This document shows positions 1-8,194 of a stretch of 30,343 nt of DNA, piece by piece. Source of the stretch: DTU018 sp029550685 (GTDB taxonomy: Bacteria; Bacillota; Syntrophomonadia; Syntrophomonadales; Syntrophomonadaceae); NCBI GenBank assembly GCA_035412805.1, contig DAONVO010000020.1, forward strand, positions 1 through 30,343, read 5' to 3'. Below the pieces are notes generated by a model. It was not told the DNA's origin. It saw nothing but the letters and a program-made list of their open reading frames with translations, and did no database searches. The number at the start of each line of letters is the position of its first letter. The stretch's first letter is position 1. A program made the position numbers and the translations under genes.

Positions 1-64
1 GAGCCCCTGAAAGGGGCGTGGCAATCTCAAATATCCAACTTCTGATAGCTTTTTTAACACGCTG
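1..64. mobile_element. Truncated copy (right end) of the terminator-associated MITE
   Basis: Positions 1-28 carry the core GAGCCCC..GGGGCGTGGCAATCTC seen in the two full copies at 11246-11398 and 14415-14614. Positions 49-64 (CTTTTTTAACACGCTG) match the right terminal inverted repeat of those copies (CTTCTTTGACAGTCTG) with several changes. As in both full copies, the terminal CTG is followed at once by A and a GC-rich hairpin (65-85). The left part lies outside the window. The sequence is more diverged than the other two, so this is probably an older insertion. Confidence 0.7.
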
Positions 65-85
65 AGGCGGAGCTCTGCTCCGCCT
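65..85. terminator. Terminator hairpin flanking the truncated MITE
   Basis: A perfect 9-bp stem, AGGCGGAGC (65-73) and GCTCCGCCT (77-85), with a TCT loop. It lies downstream of the beta-helix gene on the minus strand. No U-tract follows in that direction because the element end abuts it; by analogy with the other copies, the T-run would follow a second hairpin copy outside the window. Confidence 0.6.
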
Positions 86-128
86 ATCTCAAGGAAGAAG
101 GACAGTTAATGTTCTTCTGCATCCTCCG

Positions 129-1001
129 TTATTTATCGGTAATGTTCCAGAAGATATTATTGTTGCCGCTGTTTAATACATCTCCCCCCTGATTGCGATT
201 GGTTCTGTTTCCCTGGATAATGTTTTCGTTACCCGAGATCTCGATACCGGCTCCCTGGTTTTTTCTTACCTGGTTGACAATAGCGATATTTTGATTGCTT
301 ATGATGTTGATGCCGCTGTTAATATTTTTTGTGACGGCGTTTTCAGCCACTACTGAATTATTCCCGAATTCCAATCTCACACCATTAGCCTCATTGTTTT
401 CCACCTGATTTCCATAGATCAAAGTGTTCTGTCCTTTGGTATAGATTCCTTGCCCACTATTACCAACGATCTTATTTTTGATTACAGCATTGCCAATGGC
501 ACCGGGTGTCCAGATTTCCAGACCGTGGCCACCATTTTTGGTGATCACGTTTTCAACAATCCAGTTGCTAGTGGAACCGGGGTTTGACCAACCCAGTAAT
601 ACGCCCACCGAGAAGTTGAAGCGGATAATGTTCTGGTACAAAAAGTTGCCGGTGGAATCTTCGAAAATGATTCCATCAGCATTATGATTTTGAAAGATAT
701 TGCCGATTATGCGATGGTAACCACCTTGATAGATCCATATGGACCGGTGGGAGTTCTGGATAATAAAGCCAAATATCTCAACATTATATGTGTTATTAAG
801 TTGGATGGCGTTCTCATTGCTGGCATTGGATTCAAGAACCACCCCATGCTTTTCCCGAGCTATGATCGAAATTGAACTGGTGTTAACAATTACTGTTTCT
901 TTATAATTTCCGCTGTCGACTAGAACGATATCACCAGGAACGGCAGCATTAACGCCTTGCTGAATGGTAGGCTGGTCCTGGGGTACCCGAATAATTGCCA
1001 T
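129..1001 (-). CDS. Right-handed parallel beta-helix (NosD-like) repeat protein
   Basis: A 290-residue protein built almost wholly of PbH1-type coils of about 22 residues, seen as repeated GN.I..N...GI.../N..V.EN blocks rich in Asn, Gly and Ile from about residue 65 to the end. The N-terminus (VPQDQPTIQQGVNAAVPGD) is the usual entry to NosD/pectin-lyase-fold proteins. There is no signal peptide, transmembrane segment or clear catalytic triad, so a structural or carbohydrate-binding role is as likely as enzymatic activity. The ATG start has AGGAGA about 8 nt upstream. It stands alone downstream of mutS2, and a SigK-like promoter match upstream (1039-1066) raises the possibility of a spore-coat role, which is inference only. 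The fold call is firm; the function is unknown. Confidence 0.75.
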   Translation of the reverse strand: MAIIRVPQDQPTIQQGVNAAVPGDIVLVDSGNYKETVIVNTSSISIIAREKHGVVLESNASNENAIQLNNTYNVEIFGFIIQNSHRSIWIYQGGYHRIIGNIFQNHNADGIIFEDSTGNFLYQNIIRFNFSVGVLLGWSNPGSTSNWIVENVITKNGGHGLEIWTPGAIGNAVIKNKIVGNSGQGIYTKGQNTLIYGNQVENNEANGVRLEFGNNSVVAENAVTKNINSGINIISNQNIAIVNQVRKNQGAGIEISGNENIIQGNRTNRNQGGDVLNSGNNNIFWNITDK

Positions 1002-1038
1002 AAAAATCTCTCCTTTGTTTAATAATTCGAAGTTTATA

Positions 1039-1066
1039 TAGCTTATGATTTTTAGGAATTATTGGT
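1039..1066 (-). promoter_or_regulatory. Candidate SigK-type promoter of the beta-helix gene
   Basis: On the minus strand, CACC (AC at 1066-1065) is followed after 17 nt by CATAAGCTA (1047-1039). This matches the B. subtilis SigK consensus mAC-N16/17-CATAnnnTA. The site lies about 40 nt before the ATG. The motifs are short and the region is AT-rich, so a chance match is possible. Confidence 0.35.
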
Positions 1067-1168
1067 GAAACCTACCATTCTTGCCCATCAACAATTGTGC
1101 TGTCTCGGGAGAACAACGACGCCCCGTGTGCACCGCAAACCGTCCCCTGTCGCCTGGCTTTTCATTTT

Positions 1169-3508
1169 TCATCTCAGTTTTACTACGGTTACTCCATACC
1201 CACCTTCTTCCCTGGCACCGTCCTGAAATGACTCCACATAACGATGATTCTGCAAGTAGCTGCGGACAGCTTTACGGAGAGCACCGGTGCCTTTTCCGTG
1301 AATAATTCGCACCGAATCAATACCTACTAGATTAGCATCTTCCAGATATTTGTCTATTTCATGAATGGCTTCTTCGGCTAATTTACCGCGGACATCAATT
1401 TCTTTTGAGATAGTACGGGCCTTTTCCAGAAAGCTCTTATTAACTCGCTGGTAATTTTTTTCCTCGGGAGACTGACTGGGTACCAGCTGTTCCTGGCTAA
1501 CATTCAGCTTGAGAATCCCTACTTGTACAGTTACCTCACCTTGAGGGTTGGGCCCTTCCAAAACATAGCCTCGTTGATTGATGTTTTTGATAAAAACATA
1601 GTCCCCTGGCTTAATAGCTACAGGCTCTTTTCCCTCAGAACTCTCCGGCCATGGCTCTTCCACATGCAGTTCCCGTATGCGCTGCCTTTTCTGTTCGACT
1701 TCGTGCCACTTGGGGGGCTGGTCTTTTTCCTTCAAGAGATTCTTAAGTTCCTGAACTGCATCATTGGCCTCTCTTTTGACAGTACGCAAATAACTGTCAG
1801 CTTCACTGCGAGCCCGGGCCAGTATTTCATTTTTTTGCGCAACAAGTCGTTCCTTTTCCTCCTGGAGAGCTTTCTTTTCCTTGGTTAATTCCAGCCGCAA
1901 ACGTTCTGTCTCCCGGTAGCTTTGCTCCAGATAGTAGGTTTTCTCCTTTAATTCTCGAATCATATTGCCGAGTTCAATTTCCTTAGCTGGCATCAACTGG
2001 CGGGCTGCATCAACCAATCGTTCCTCCAATCCCAAACGGGCTGCAATTTCTAAGGCATTGCTCTGTCCGGGGGTACCAATAGTCAACCGGTAGGTAGGCC
2101 GCAGACTTATTGGATCAAATTCTACCGAAGCGTTTTCCACTCGCTCATTTTGATAAGCAAAGTATTTAAGTTCACTCTGGTGAGTGGTCACAATCACTTT
2201 AGAGCCCTTATCCCTAAATTCCTCCAGTATCACCCGGGCTAGAGATGCGCCCTCAGCAGGATCGGTACCTGCACCCAGTTCATCGATTAAAACCAGCGAT
2301 TTCGAGTCAGAGAGCTTAAGGATATGAATAATGTTGCTCATATGGGATGAGAAGGTACTTAAAGACTGCTCAATACTCTGTTCATCGCCTATGTCTACAA
2401 ATACATCATCAAAAATTGAGACCTGGCTGCTTTCTCGAGCTGGTATAAAAAGCCCAGCCATAGTCATCAAAACCAGTAATCCTACTGTCTTAAGGGCTAC
2501 CGTCTTACCGCCCGTATTGGGTCCGGTTATAACCAATATGTCAAACTTTCTGCCCAGGTGCACATCAATAGGTACAGCTTTATCACCCAAAAGGGGATGA
2601 CGAGCACGACTTAATTCCAAAATACCGGAGTCATTCACCTCCGGCCGAAAGGCGTTCATACGATATGCCAAACGAGCCCGGGCATAAATGGCATCTATTT
2701 CACTGAGAATCTTGACGTTGTGAGCCAGTTCATCCCGGTAGGCAGCTATTTGCATACTTAATTCCCGCAGTATTTTTTCGATTTCTCTTTTTTCTTCAGC
2801 TTGCAGGGACCGTATACGATTGTTTTGCTCAACTACCGCCAGGGGTTCGATAAATACTGTGGCACCGCTAGCTGATTCATCATGGACAATGCCTTTTACT
2901 TCCTGACGGTATTCCTGTTTCACCGGTACCACATAACGTCCATCCCGTTCAGTTACAATAGCATCTTGCAGTAACCGCTGATTATTGCCTGAACGGATAA
3001 ATTCCTGCAGATAATCCCGGATACGATACCTTAAGGTCTGGATCTGAGTACGGATCTTTTTGAGTTCTGGGGTAGCATCATCCCGGATCTCTCCCTCTTC
3101 ATTAACCATGCGTTCAATTAGCCTTTCCAGTTTAAGGTCGGCAAACAGTTCCTGACTTTTGAACTGCATGCGGGGATAGTGGTCATTGTCTGCAGCCTGC
3201 TTGGTTAAGCGTGCGGCCAGCAGCAACTGATGGATATCCCGAAGTTCAGCGGGCATAATAATACCACCAGCTTTAGCCTTATCCAGATAGGGAGTTATGA
3301 TAACCAGTCCGGATAAATAGGTTGACTCGGAAAAACGCAGCATCTCCATAGCTTCAGCGGTTTCATCCAGACGCATCTGTACTGTATCTAGATTTCGGCT
3401 GGGCTGTAAATTCCGGCAGAGTTTCTGTCCTCCTTCGGACAAAGCATGACGAGCCAATTCAGCGGTTATCTTGTTAAATTCAAGTTTCTCCAAGGTTTTC
3501 TTATTCAC
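1169..3508 (-). CDS. mutS2: Endonuclease MutS2 (Smr-domain MutS homologue)
   Basis: A 779-residue protein of normal length for MutS2. It lacks the mismatch-reading N-terminal domains of MutS1. It has the core and clamp helices (about 1-300), the MutS ATPase with Walker A GPNTGGKT at 329-336 and Walker B LVLIDELGAGTDP at about 405-417, a long coiled coil (about 510-620), and a C-terminal Smr nuclease domain from about 703 with IDVRG and HGKGTG. The family acts on branched DNA or stalled, collided ribosomes; which role dominates here cannot be read from sequence. The start is GTG, directly after the TAA of the upstream U32 gene with no intervening base, so the two are probably translationally coupled. 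In many Firmicutes mutS2 follows polX; here the NIF3, DUF421 and U32 genes stand between them. Confidence 0.95.
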   Translation of the reverse strand: MNKKTLEKLEFNKITAELARHALSEGGQKLCRNLQPSRNLDTVQMRLDETAEAMEMLRFSESTYLSGLVIITPYLDKAKAGGIIMPAELRDIHQLLLAARLTKQAADNDHYPRMQFKSQELFADLKLERLIERMVNEEGEIRDDATPELKKIRTQIQTLRYRIRDYLQEFIRSGNNQRLLQDAIVTERDGRYVVPVKQEYRQEVKGIVHDESASGATVFIEPLAVVEQNNRIRSLQAEEKREIEKILRELSMQIAAYRDELAHNVKILSEIDAIYARARLAYRMNAFRPEVNDSGILELSRARHPLLGDKAVPIDVHLGRKFDILVITGPNTGGKTVALKTVGLLVLMTMAGLFIPARESSQVSIFDDVFVDIGDEQSIEQSLSTFSSHMSNIIHILKLSDSKSLVLIDELGAGTDPAEGASLARVILEEFRDKGSKVIVTTHQSELKYFAYQNERVENASVEFDPISLRPTYRLTIGTPGQSNALEIAARLGLEERLVDAARQLMPAKEIELGNMIRELKEKTYYLEQSYRETERLRLELTKEKKALQEEKERLVAQKNEILARARSEADSYLRTVKREANDAVQELKNLLKEKDQPPKWHEVEQKRQRIRELHVEEPWPESSEGKEPVAIKPGDYVFIKNINQRGYVLEGPNPQGEVTVQVGILKLNVSQEQLVPSQSPEEKNYQRVNKSFLEKARTISKEIDVRGKLAEEAIHEIDKYLEDANLVGIDSVRIIHGKGTGALRKAVRSYLQNHRYVESFQDGAREEGGYGVTVVKLR

Positions 3509-5986
3509 TTATTCAACCCCACGATAATAATGACATTTAGTAAAACCTGAGGGACTGCACCGTGCTAGCTGGTCCTTTAAAGACTCGTTTTGCTCAGGTT
3601 GATCAGCAGCAATGTTATAGAGAGCTTTGCGAAAAATGCTTACTACCTTTCCTACCTGGTCTGCCGAAGACCTGCGAAGTTCCAAACGTAATGCCCCCGG
3701 AGACAAGGACACCAATTTAGGCAAATCGTCGAGCATAGACAAAGTGCGGGAATTAAAAACATAAAACCGGCAGTCGGCATCCCCGGTAACCGGGAAAGTA
3801 TAACCCTTTTCATCCTGAATGTAAAATTGATCCCGTATACACCAATGGGAACATTTAGTTTTATTCTCCAACACTTCATATAATACACAGGTTTGAGAAA
3901 CCATCAATACCAGTTCCCCATATACCAGCATTTCAACATCAGTTAGATCCGGGAACTCTCTAAGCTGATTAAGATTGAGCTCAGGAGATACGCAGACTCC
4001 CCGTGAACCCCAGGACTGCAATTGTTTCAATGCTGCCGGGTTCAGTACATTCAGACTGTAATCAGTCCAAAAAGGCATCGGTCGATTCCGGCACCAGTTG
4101 ATACCGCCCAAGTCGCCTGCCATCACCTGGGTACATCCTGATTCTTCTATAAGTTTGGTGTAGTCGAAGCTATCACCGGGTTTGCGAATGCGAGGCAGGG
4201 CTGGTATCAGCTCGCAATCCCTTTTACCAACTTCCCGGATCAACGTCTTTATTTCTTCAGCTCGTGGGCGACGGTGACTGCCCAATCCTTCCAGAGCAAG
4301 GTATATCCGATCTGCTCCAGCTCCTAGTGCCTCAAAGGCTGCTTCACAGCTGTTTACCATTACTGTTAGCTGCGGCCACCTGTTTTTTTTAGTTTTAGTT
4401 TTGAAGGCAGCGTCTAAAACTTGAAGCTTTTTCAGTGCGAAATCCGCAGCGGTGATTTGCCGCTGGTGCTTTTTCATTATCAATTCATTTAACTGGCATA
4501 CCGCATCACGGCGAGCCTGATTTATTTCACTGAAAGGCACTATAAAATTGCCTGTGCTTACCAAGGTTAGGTTCCGAAGTCTATAAGGGGTGTTACCCAG
4601 CCGGCCCAGCTTGTCGGCCAGGGTATCCTCATCCAAGGGTTTCTGTTGGGCTCTCTGGGCTAGACTATTGGTTGTGGCAACAGCTCGCAGACCGCCATCC
4701 GTGAGGTATACTGCCTGCAAAGGTTCCCCTTCGTTTATGTAAACTTGAACATCAACGGGAACCTCCGGATAGTGAACATCAGCAAAGCTGGCCCGTGCCG
4801 AACTAATCAGTCTTTCATCGTGAGTCTTAAAAACCCGGTCATGCTGGTTAACCCTATGGTCAATCTGTAAAACTACCGTTTCCCCTGCTCCAGCACTAGT
4901 TACTGGACGTCCTTTGACTTCCATTCGTTCCACGGTAAAAGCAGGTCCTTGACCCCGGGATACCCATATCTCCACTCCATCTCCTAGGGATAAAGATTCC
5001 TGCAGGCGAATGGTAGTACGTCCAGCGGCATCTTGAGATATCACCCGGCCAATATATACTCCTCGATTGTTGGGACGCTGGATACTCAGTCTCTTTGGTA
5101 CCTGAGGATCCAGGTACCCAGGGGTAAAAGTACGATTAAAGACTCTAGCCATCTCTCCTTTTAAAATTTCCGGGTCAGCTTTTGCTTCCTGGCTGGCCAG
5201 TTGATCGAGAAATTGACGGTAAGAACGAGTAACAATAGCTACATATTCCGGTCTTTTCATCCGCCCTTCAATTTTCAGAGAGTGGATGCCAATTTCCTGT
5301 AAAGCGGGTAAGTAGTCTATCAAGGCCTGGTCTGAAAGACTTAACAGGTATTTGCCTGTACTGTTTTGCTTATTACCATTACCTGCATAAAGAGTGTAAG
5401 GCAGGCGGCAGGGTTGGGCGCATCTCCCCCGGTTGCCGCTTCTTCCGCCCACTATGCTGCTGAATAAACACTGTCCAGAATAAGAAAAGCAAAGAGCTCC
5501 ATGCACAAATATCTCCAGCTCAGCCGTTACATTGTCTTTGATGGTCCTTATCTCATGCAGCGACAGTTCCCGGGCCAATACCACCCTTTTTACTCCTTGC
5601 TGCTGCAGCAGGTTTACTCCCTCAGTATTGTGAACAGTCATTTGGGTGCTGGCATGAATGGTAAGATCGGGCAGCAACTCTCTGAGCAGGCTCAATAAAC
5701 CGAGATCCTGAATAATAACGGCATCTATATCCAGGTTATACAGTTCAAAGACATAATCCAAGACCTCGTTTAGCTCCTGGCTTTGCAACAAAGTATTGAC
5801 GGTAACGTATATCTTGGCATTACGCAGGCGGGCATACTCCACGGCTTTCTTGATCATGTCCACAGTAAAATTATCTGCGTACTGCCGGGCATTATAAGCC
5901 GGTCCGCCCAGATATACAGCGTCCGCACCGTTTTCCAGGGCGGCTACTAAAGCATCCCAATTTCCAGCCGGAGCTAACAATTCCAA
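3509..5986 (-). CDS. U32 peptidase-family protein, long two-module form
   Basis: An 825-residue protein. The first barrel (about 1-300) begins ELLAPAGNWDALVAALENGADAVYLGG and carries the U32 signature EIFVHGALCFSYSGQC at 158-173. C166, C173, C189 and C193 are candidate ligands of an iron-sulphur cluster of the kind found in relatives. A collagenase/DUF3656-like central part follows. A second, degenerate barrel starts near residue 550 (SCEAAFEALGAGADRIYLALEG) and repeats a weakened signature, VYGELVLMVSQTC. Characterised relatives include RlhA (23S rRNA hydroxylation), UbiU/V and so-called collagenases, so an RNA-modifying role is plausible, but the substrate is unknown. The start is TTG (ttg gaa ttg tta), with a perfect AGGAGG 10 nt upstream. 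mutS2 follows with zero spacing. Confidence 0.85.
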   Translation of the reverse strand: MELLAPAGNWDALVAALENGADAVYLGGPAYNARQYADNFTVDMIKKAVEYARLRNAKIYVTVNTLLQSQELNEVLDYVFELYNLDIDAVIIQDLGLLSLLRELLPDLTIHASTQMTVHNTEGVNLLQQQGVKRVVLARELSLHEIRTIKDNVTAELEIFVHGALCFSYSGQCLFSSIVGGRSGNRGRCAQPCRLPYTLYAGNGNKQNSTGKYLLSLSDQALIDYLPALQEIGIHSLKIEGRMKRPEYVAIVTRSYRQFLDQLASQEAKADPEILKGEMARVFNRTFTPGYLDPQVPKRLSIQRPNNRGVYIGRVISQDAAGRTTIRLQESLSLGDGVEIWVSRGQGPAFTVERMEVKGRPVTSAGAGETVVLQIDHRVNQHDRVFKTHDERLISSARASFADVHYPEVPVDVQVYINEGEPLQAVYLTDGGLRAVATTNSLAQRAQQKPLDEDTLADKLGRLGNTPYRLRNLTLVSTGNFIVPFSEINQARRDAVCQLNELIMKKHQRQITAADFALKKLQVLDAAFKTKTKKNRWPQLTVMVNSCEAAFEALGAGADRIYLALEGLGSHRRPRAEEIKTLIREVGKRDCELIPALPRIRKPGDSFDYTKLIEESGCTQVMAGDLGGINWCRNRPMPFWTDYSLNVLNPAALKQLQSWGSRGVCVSPELNLNQLREFPDLTDVEMLVYGELVLMVSQTCVLYEVLENKTKCSHWCIRDQFYIQDEKGYTFPVTGDADCRFYVFNSRTLSMLDDLPKLVSLSPGALRLELRRSSADQVGKVVSIFRKALYNIAADQPEQNESLKDQLARCSPSGFTKCHYYRGVE

Positions 5987-6033
5987 TCTATCCTAACCTC
6001 CTGTGTCCAGCATTGCTGTGAACATGGCTTCCT

Positions 6034-6114
6034 AATGTGTCATTGCCCTAAAGGACTCCCGATGTGACGCTTACTACTAGTGTTGCGAGCCCCCGCAGGG
6101 GGCGTGGCAATCTC
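6034..6114. repeat. Degenerate MITE core remnant
   Basis: TGTGTCATTGCCC (6036-6048) and GTTGCGAGCCCCC..GGGGGCGTGGCAATCTC (6082-6114) match the inner fold-back of the MITE copies elsewhere in the window. They are separated by about 35 unrelated bases, and no matching terminal inverted repeats are visible. It is a decayed or partial copy. Confidence 0.55.
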
Positions 6115-6130
6115 TATTTAAATTTACGCT

Positions 6131-6386
6131 AAGCACGGCTTGGCAGGAGTGTCAGCCAGGATGCAGGAGTATTAGCCGGTTCGCTCCGGGACTCCTCACC
6201 TGCAACCCATCGGCTTACTTCGGTGCGAAGCGGACCGCTTGGAATTCGGCATCCATGCACTCAGTCCTCACTGCTCGAAACGTCCTGTTTCTCGCTCCGC
6301 TTCGCAGCCCTCAGTTTCGCCGTGGGTTGCAACGGCTCGTCGTACGTCACTCGCCCGGCTAATACTCCTGCTTAAGCCGTGAGGTA
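6131..6386. repeat. Large imperfect inverted repeat (fold-back element)
   Basis: A perfect 16-bp inverted pair, CAGGAGTATTAGCCGG (6164-6179) and CCGGCTAATACTCCTG (6355-6370), is extended outward by CACGGCTT (about 6134-6141) against AAGCCGTG (6374-6381). It is extended inward by TGCAACCCATCGG (6201-6213) against CCGTGGGTTGCA (about 6320-6331). The centre is GC-rich and contains several small hairpins, e.g. around GCGAAGCGG (6225-6233). No open reading frame stands out. It fills most of the gene-free stretch 5987-6497. It could be a non-autonomous mobile element or a structured RNA; no terminal duplication was found. Confidence 0.6.
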
Positions 6387-6449
6387 TGTTTTCATTTATC
6401 GTGTCCTGCACTTCAGGTGCTAATTACAGTCAATTGTTTAACATGAACA

Positions 6450-6472
6450 AGGACGGGGCTCCGACCCGTCCT
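6450..6472 (-). terminator. Intrinsic terminator after the NIF3-like gene
   Basis: Stem AGGACGGG (6450-6457) and CCCGTCCT (6465-6472), with a 7-nt loop. On the minus strand it is followed by a modest T-rich stretch (TGTTCATGTT). It lies 25 nt past the stop codon of the NIF3-like gene. Confidence 0.6.
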
Positions 6473-6497
6473 GGCATAGTATTTGGTATTATATCCA

Positions 6498-7466
6498 TCA
6501 ATGCAGTTCGTGATCTTTGACCCGGGATACACGAATCAAGCCGGAACAAGGTATGATACTAATCCCTCGTTTTTCCAATTCATCGAGAAACAGATTCATC
6601 CCCAGGGAGTCACTGGCCATATGTCCCGCTATAATTACGTTTAAGTTATGCTCTTTGGCCAAGCTGCGATGCTTATCTGGCATATGCATGCAAATAATTG
6701 TACCTACTCCAGCCTGAACTAGTTTCTCATAAGCTTTTTCTGATCCGGCTGTCCCTCCTGTCATTTTAATAAATACCCGGCCCGACCGTCGTCTGCGATT
6801 ACCAACAATAATTTTCGGTCCCGCTTTCAGCATTTGTGCTTGCCGGTATTCCGGTATGGAAAGCAGTACTTGGAGCAGATCATCCAAGGTGGAAAAACTT
6901 GCTTCTTCCAGAGCATTTTCCAGGTAACTCTGCACCAGGTTATCTGCGGGAGAATGTATGCACATGAAGGGGATATCCAACAAGCGAGCAGCATCAACCG
7001 CCCTCTGGTGGTTCATAGGCAGGTAGCGCCGTTCCACCTCGCTGATCCGCGAGGCCATAATTCCCTCACCCACATTTATGGGAACCCCAGCCTTCTCTAG
7101 CATATCCGCCTGGACTCTCATAACCTCAAATAAGGCAGCCGCGGCAATGCCTTCCGGGTGATGAGCCAGAACCAGATCAATATTATGTCCTTTTTGTTTA
7201 AGACGATCAGCCAGAAGGATCTCCGGCGTTTCCATATCAATTCCGCACAATATAGTATTAACTTCCGTATCAGTATCTCCTACTAGGATGCGAGTATCGC
7301 TGAAGGGGTGATCTAAATTCTGAATATCATAGTACTCTCTCTCGTCTTCATTCATGCGGTCATATCTCTCTAATTCATCTCTAAGCAACCGCCCCAAATC
7401 ATCCCCCCTGATATCATACCGTTTACCCAAATCTACTGCCAGCTGGTATATGTCCCCCAGTTTCAT
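6498..7466 (-). CDS. NIF3-like dinuclear-metal protein
   Basis: A 322-residue protein. NIF3-family hallmarks are LVLAHHPEG at 98-106 (metal ligands H102 and H103) and a C-terminal IIAGHMASDSLG (about 278-289) in the position of the family's second His-containing motif. The middle includes INVGEGI and GRVFIKMTGGTAG. The usual GHxE pattern is replaced by GHMASD, so the ligand set may differ. NIF3 proteins bind two metals and have been linked to GTP cyclohydrolase-like or hydrolase activity; the true substrate is not established. The start is ATG with a strong G-rich Shine-Dalgarno. It lies 4 nt after the DUF421 gene, so the two are co-transcribed. Confidence 0.7.
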   Translation of the reverse strand: MKLGDIYQLAVDLGKRYDIRGDDLGRLLRDELERYDRMNEDEREYYDIQNLDHPFSDTRILVGDTDTEVNTILCGIDMETPEILLADRLKQKGHNIDLVLAHHPEGIAAAALFEVMRVQADMLEKAGVPINVGEGIMASRISEVERRYLPMNHQRAVDAARLLDIPFMCIHSPADNLVQSYLENALEEASFSTLDDLLQVLLSIPEYRQAQMLKAGPKIIVGNRRRRSGRVFIKMTGGTAGSEKAYEKLVQAGVGTIICMHMPDKHRSLAKEHNLNVIIAGHMASDSLGMNLFLDELEKRGISIIPCSGLIRVSRVKDHELH

Positions 7467-7470
7467 TAAT

Positions 7471-8148
7471 CTAACCCCCTTCTTTTTGCCGTGGATTCTC
7501 TAGATTCTGCAATCGGCTGTCAATGGTCTGCAGTTTATTTACAATCTCTCTTAAAACCTCCGGCAGGTTAAGCTCAGGTTCATCCTGACATGATTCCTGA
7601 TCCTGTTGAATAAATATTTCTTTTCTCCCCGCCAGATCAGAAGTTCGAATCCGGGTTCGTTTTACCTCTTTTAATCCCAGATCCCGGCGAGTAACAGGTT
7701 CATCCTCTTCTTTGAGGATAACGCTAAAACCTCCGCATGATTCAAGAATGCCTTTTTCCACTTCATCTATATCACGGATGCCCTGTTTGCGTAATTCCTG
7801 CATAAGGTCATCCACATTGCATTTCTCCCGGGCCAAGTTTTCCCGTATAATACGTCCGTTCTCTATCAAAACCACTGGTTTACCAACAATTATATTGGAT
7901 AATCTCTGACTTTTAAGGGCCATGATACTCATCATATATTCCAACCCGGCCAATGTAGCCAGAATAATTATACCTTCATAATAGGGAATACTCCGGTCAA
8001 GAGCTACAGACACCACGGTATGCCCTACTCCAGTCATTACCACGAAATCAAAAGGCCCTAGTTCCCCCAGGGCTCGCTTCCCTAGCAGGCGTATCATAAC
8101 CAAGGCCATAACATACATTACAACGGCTCGTATAACAAAGTCCAGCAT
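7471..8148 (-). CDS. DUF421 (YetF/YcaP-type) membrane protein
   Basis: A 225-residue protein. Three hydrophobic segments lie in the first about 80 residues (VIRAVVMYVMALVMIRLLGKR; FDFVVMTGVGHTVVSVAL; YYEGIIILATLAGLEYMM). A soluble domain typical of DUF421 follows, with the signature KPVVLIENGRIIRENL and NVDDLMQELRKQGI. The C-terminal about 50 residues are charged and probably helical. In Bacillus, YetF-type proteins are found in sporulating cells and membranes, but no biochemical function is established. It lies 46 nt downstream of polX and directly upstream of the NIF3-like gene, with GAGGGG before the ATG. Confidence 0.85.
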   Translation of the reverse strand: MLDFVIRAVVMYVMALVMIRLLGKRALGELGPFDFVVMTGVGHTVVSVALDRSIPYYEGIIILATLAGLEYMMSIMALKSQRLSNIIVGKPVVLIENGRIIRENLAREKCNVDDLMQELRKQGIRDIDEVEKGILESCGGFSVILKEEDEPVTRRDLGLKEVKRTRIRTSDLAGRKEIFIQQDQESCQDEPELNLPEVLREIVNKLQTIDSRLQNLENPRQKEGG

Positions 8149-8194
8149 GGCAGACCCCTCGTTCCTGGCCTATATTCCATGCTTAGTATTATTG

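Noticed and set aside
478..875. Two plus-strand reading frames opposite the beta-helix gene
   Set aside because: They lie wholly inside the minus-strand gene, lack ribosome sites and show no recognisable protein features.
1130..1160. Short segment containing CCGTCCCCTGTC, resembling a repeat common in clostridial intergenic regions
   Set aside because: Only about a dozen bases match from memory and there is no second copy in the window, so it is not supportable as a repeat.
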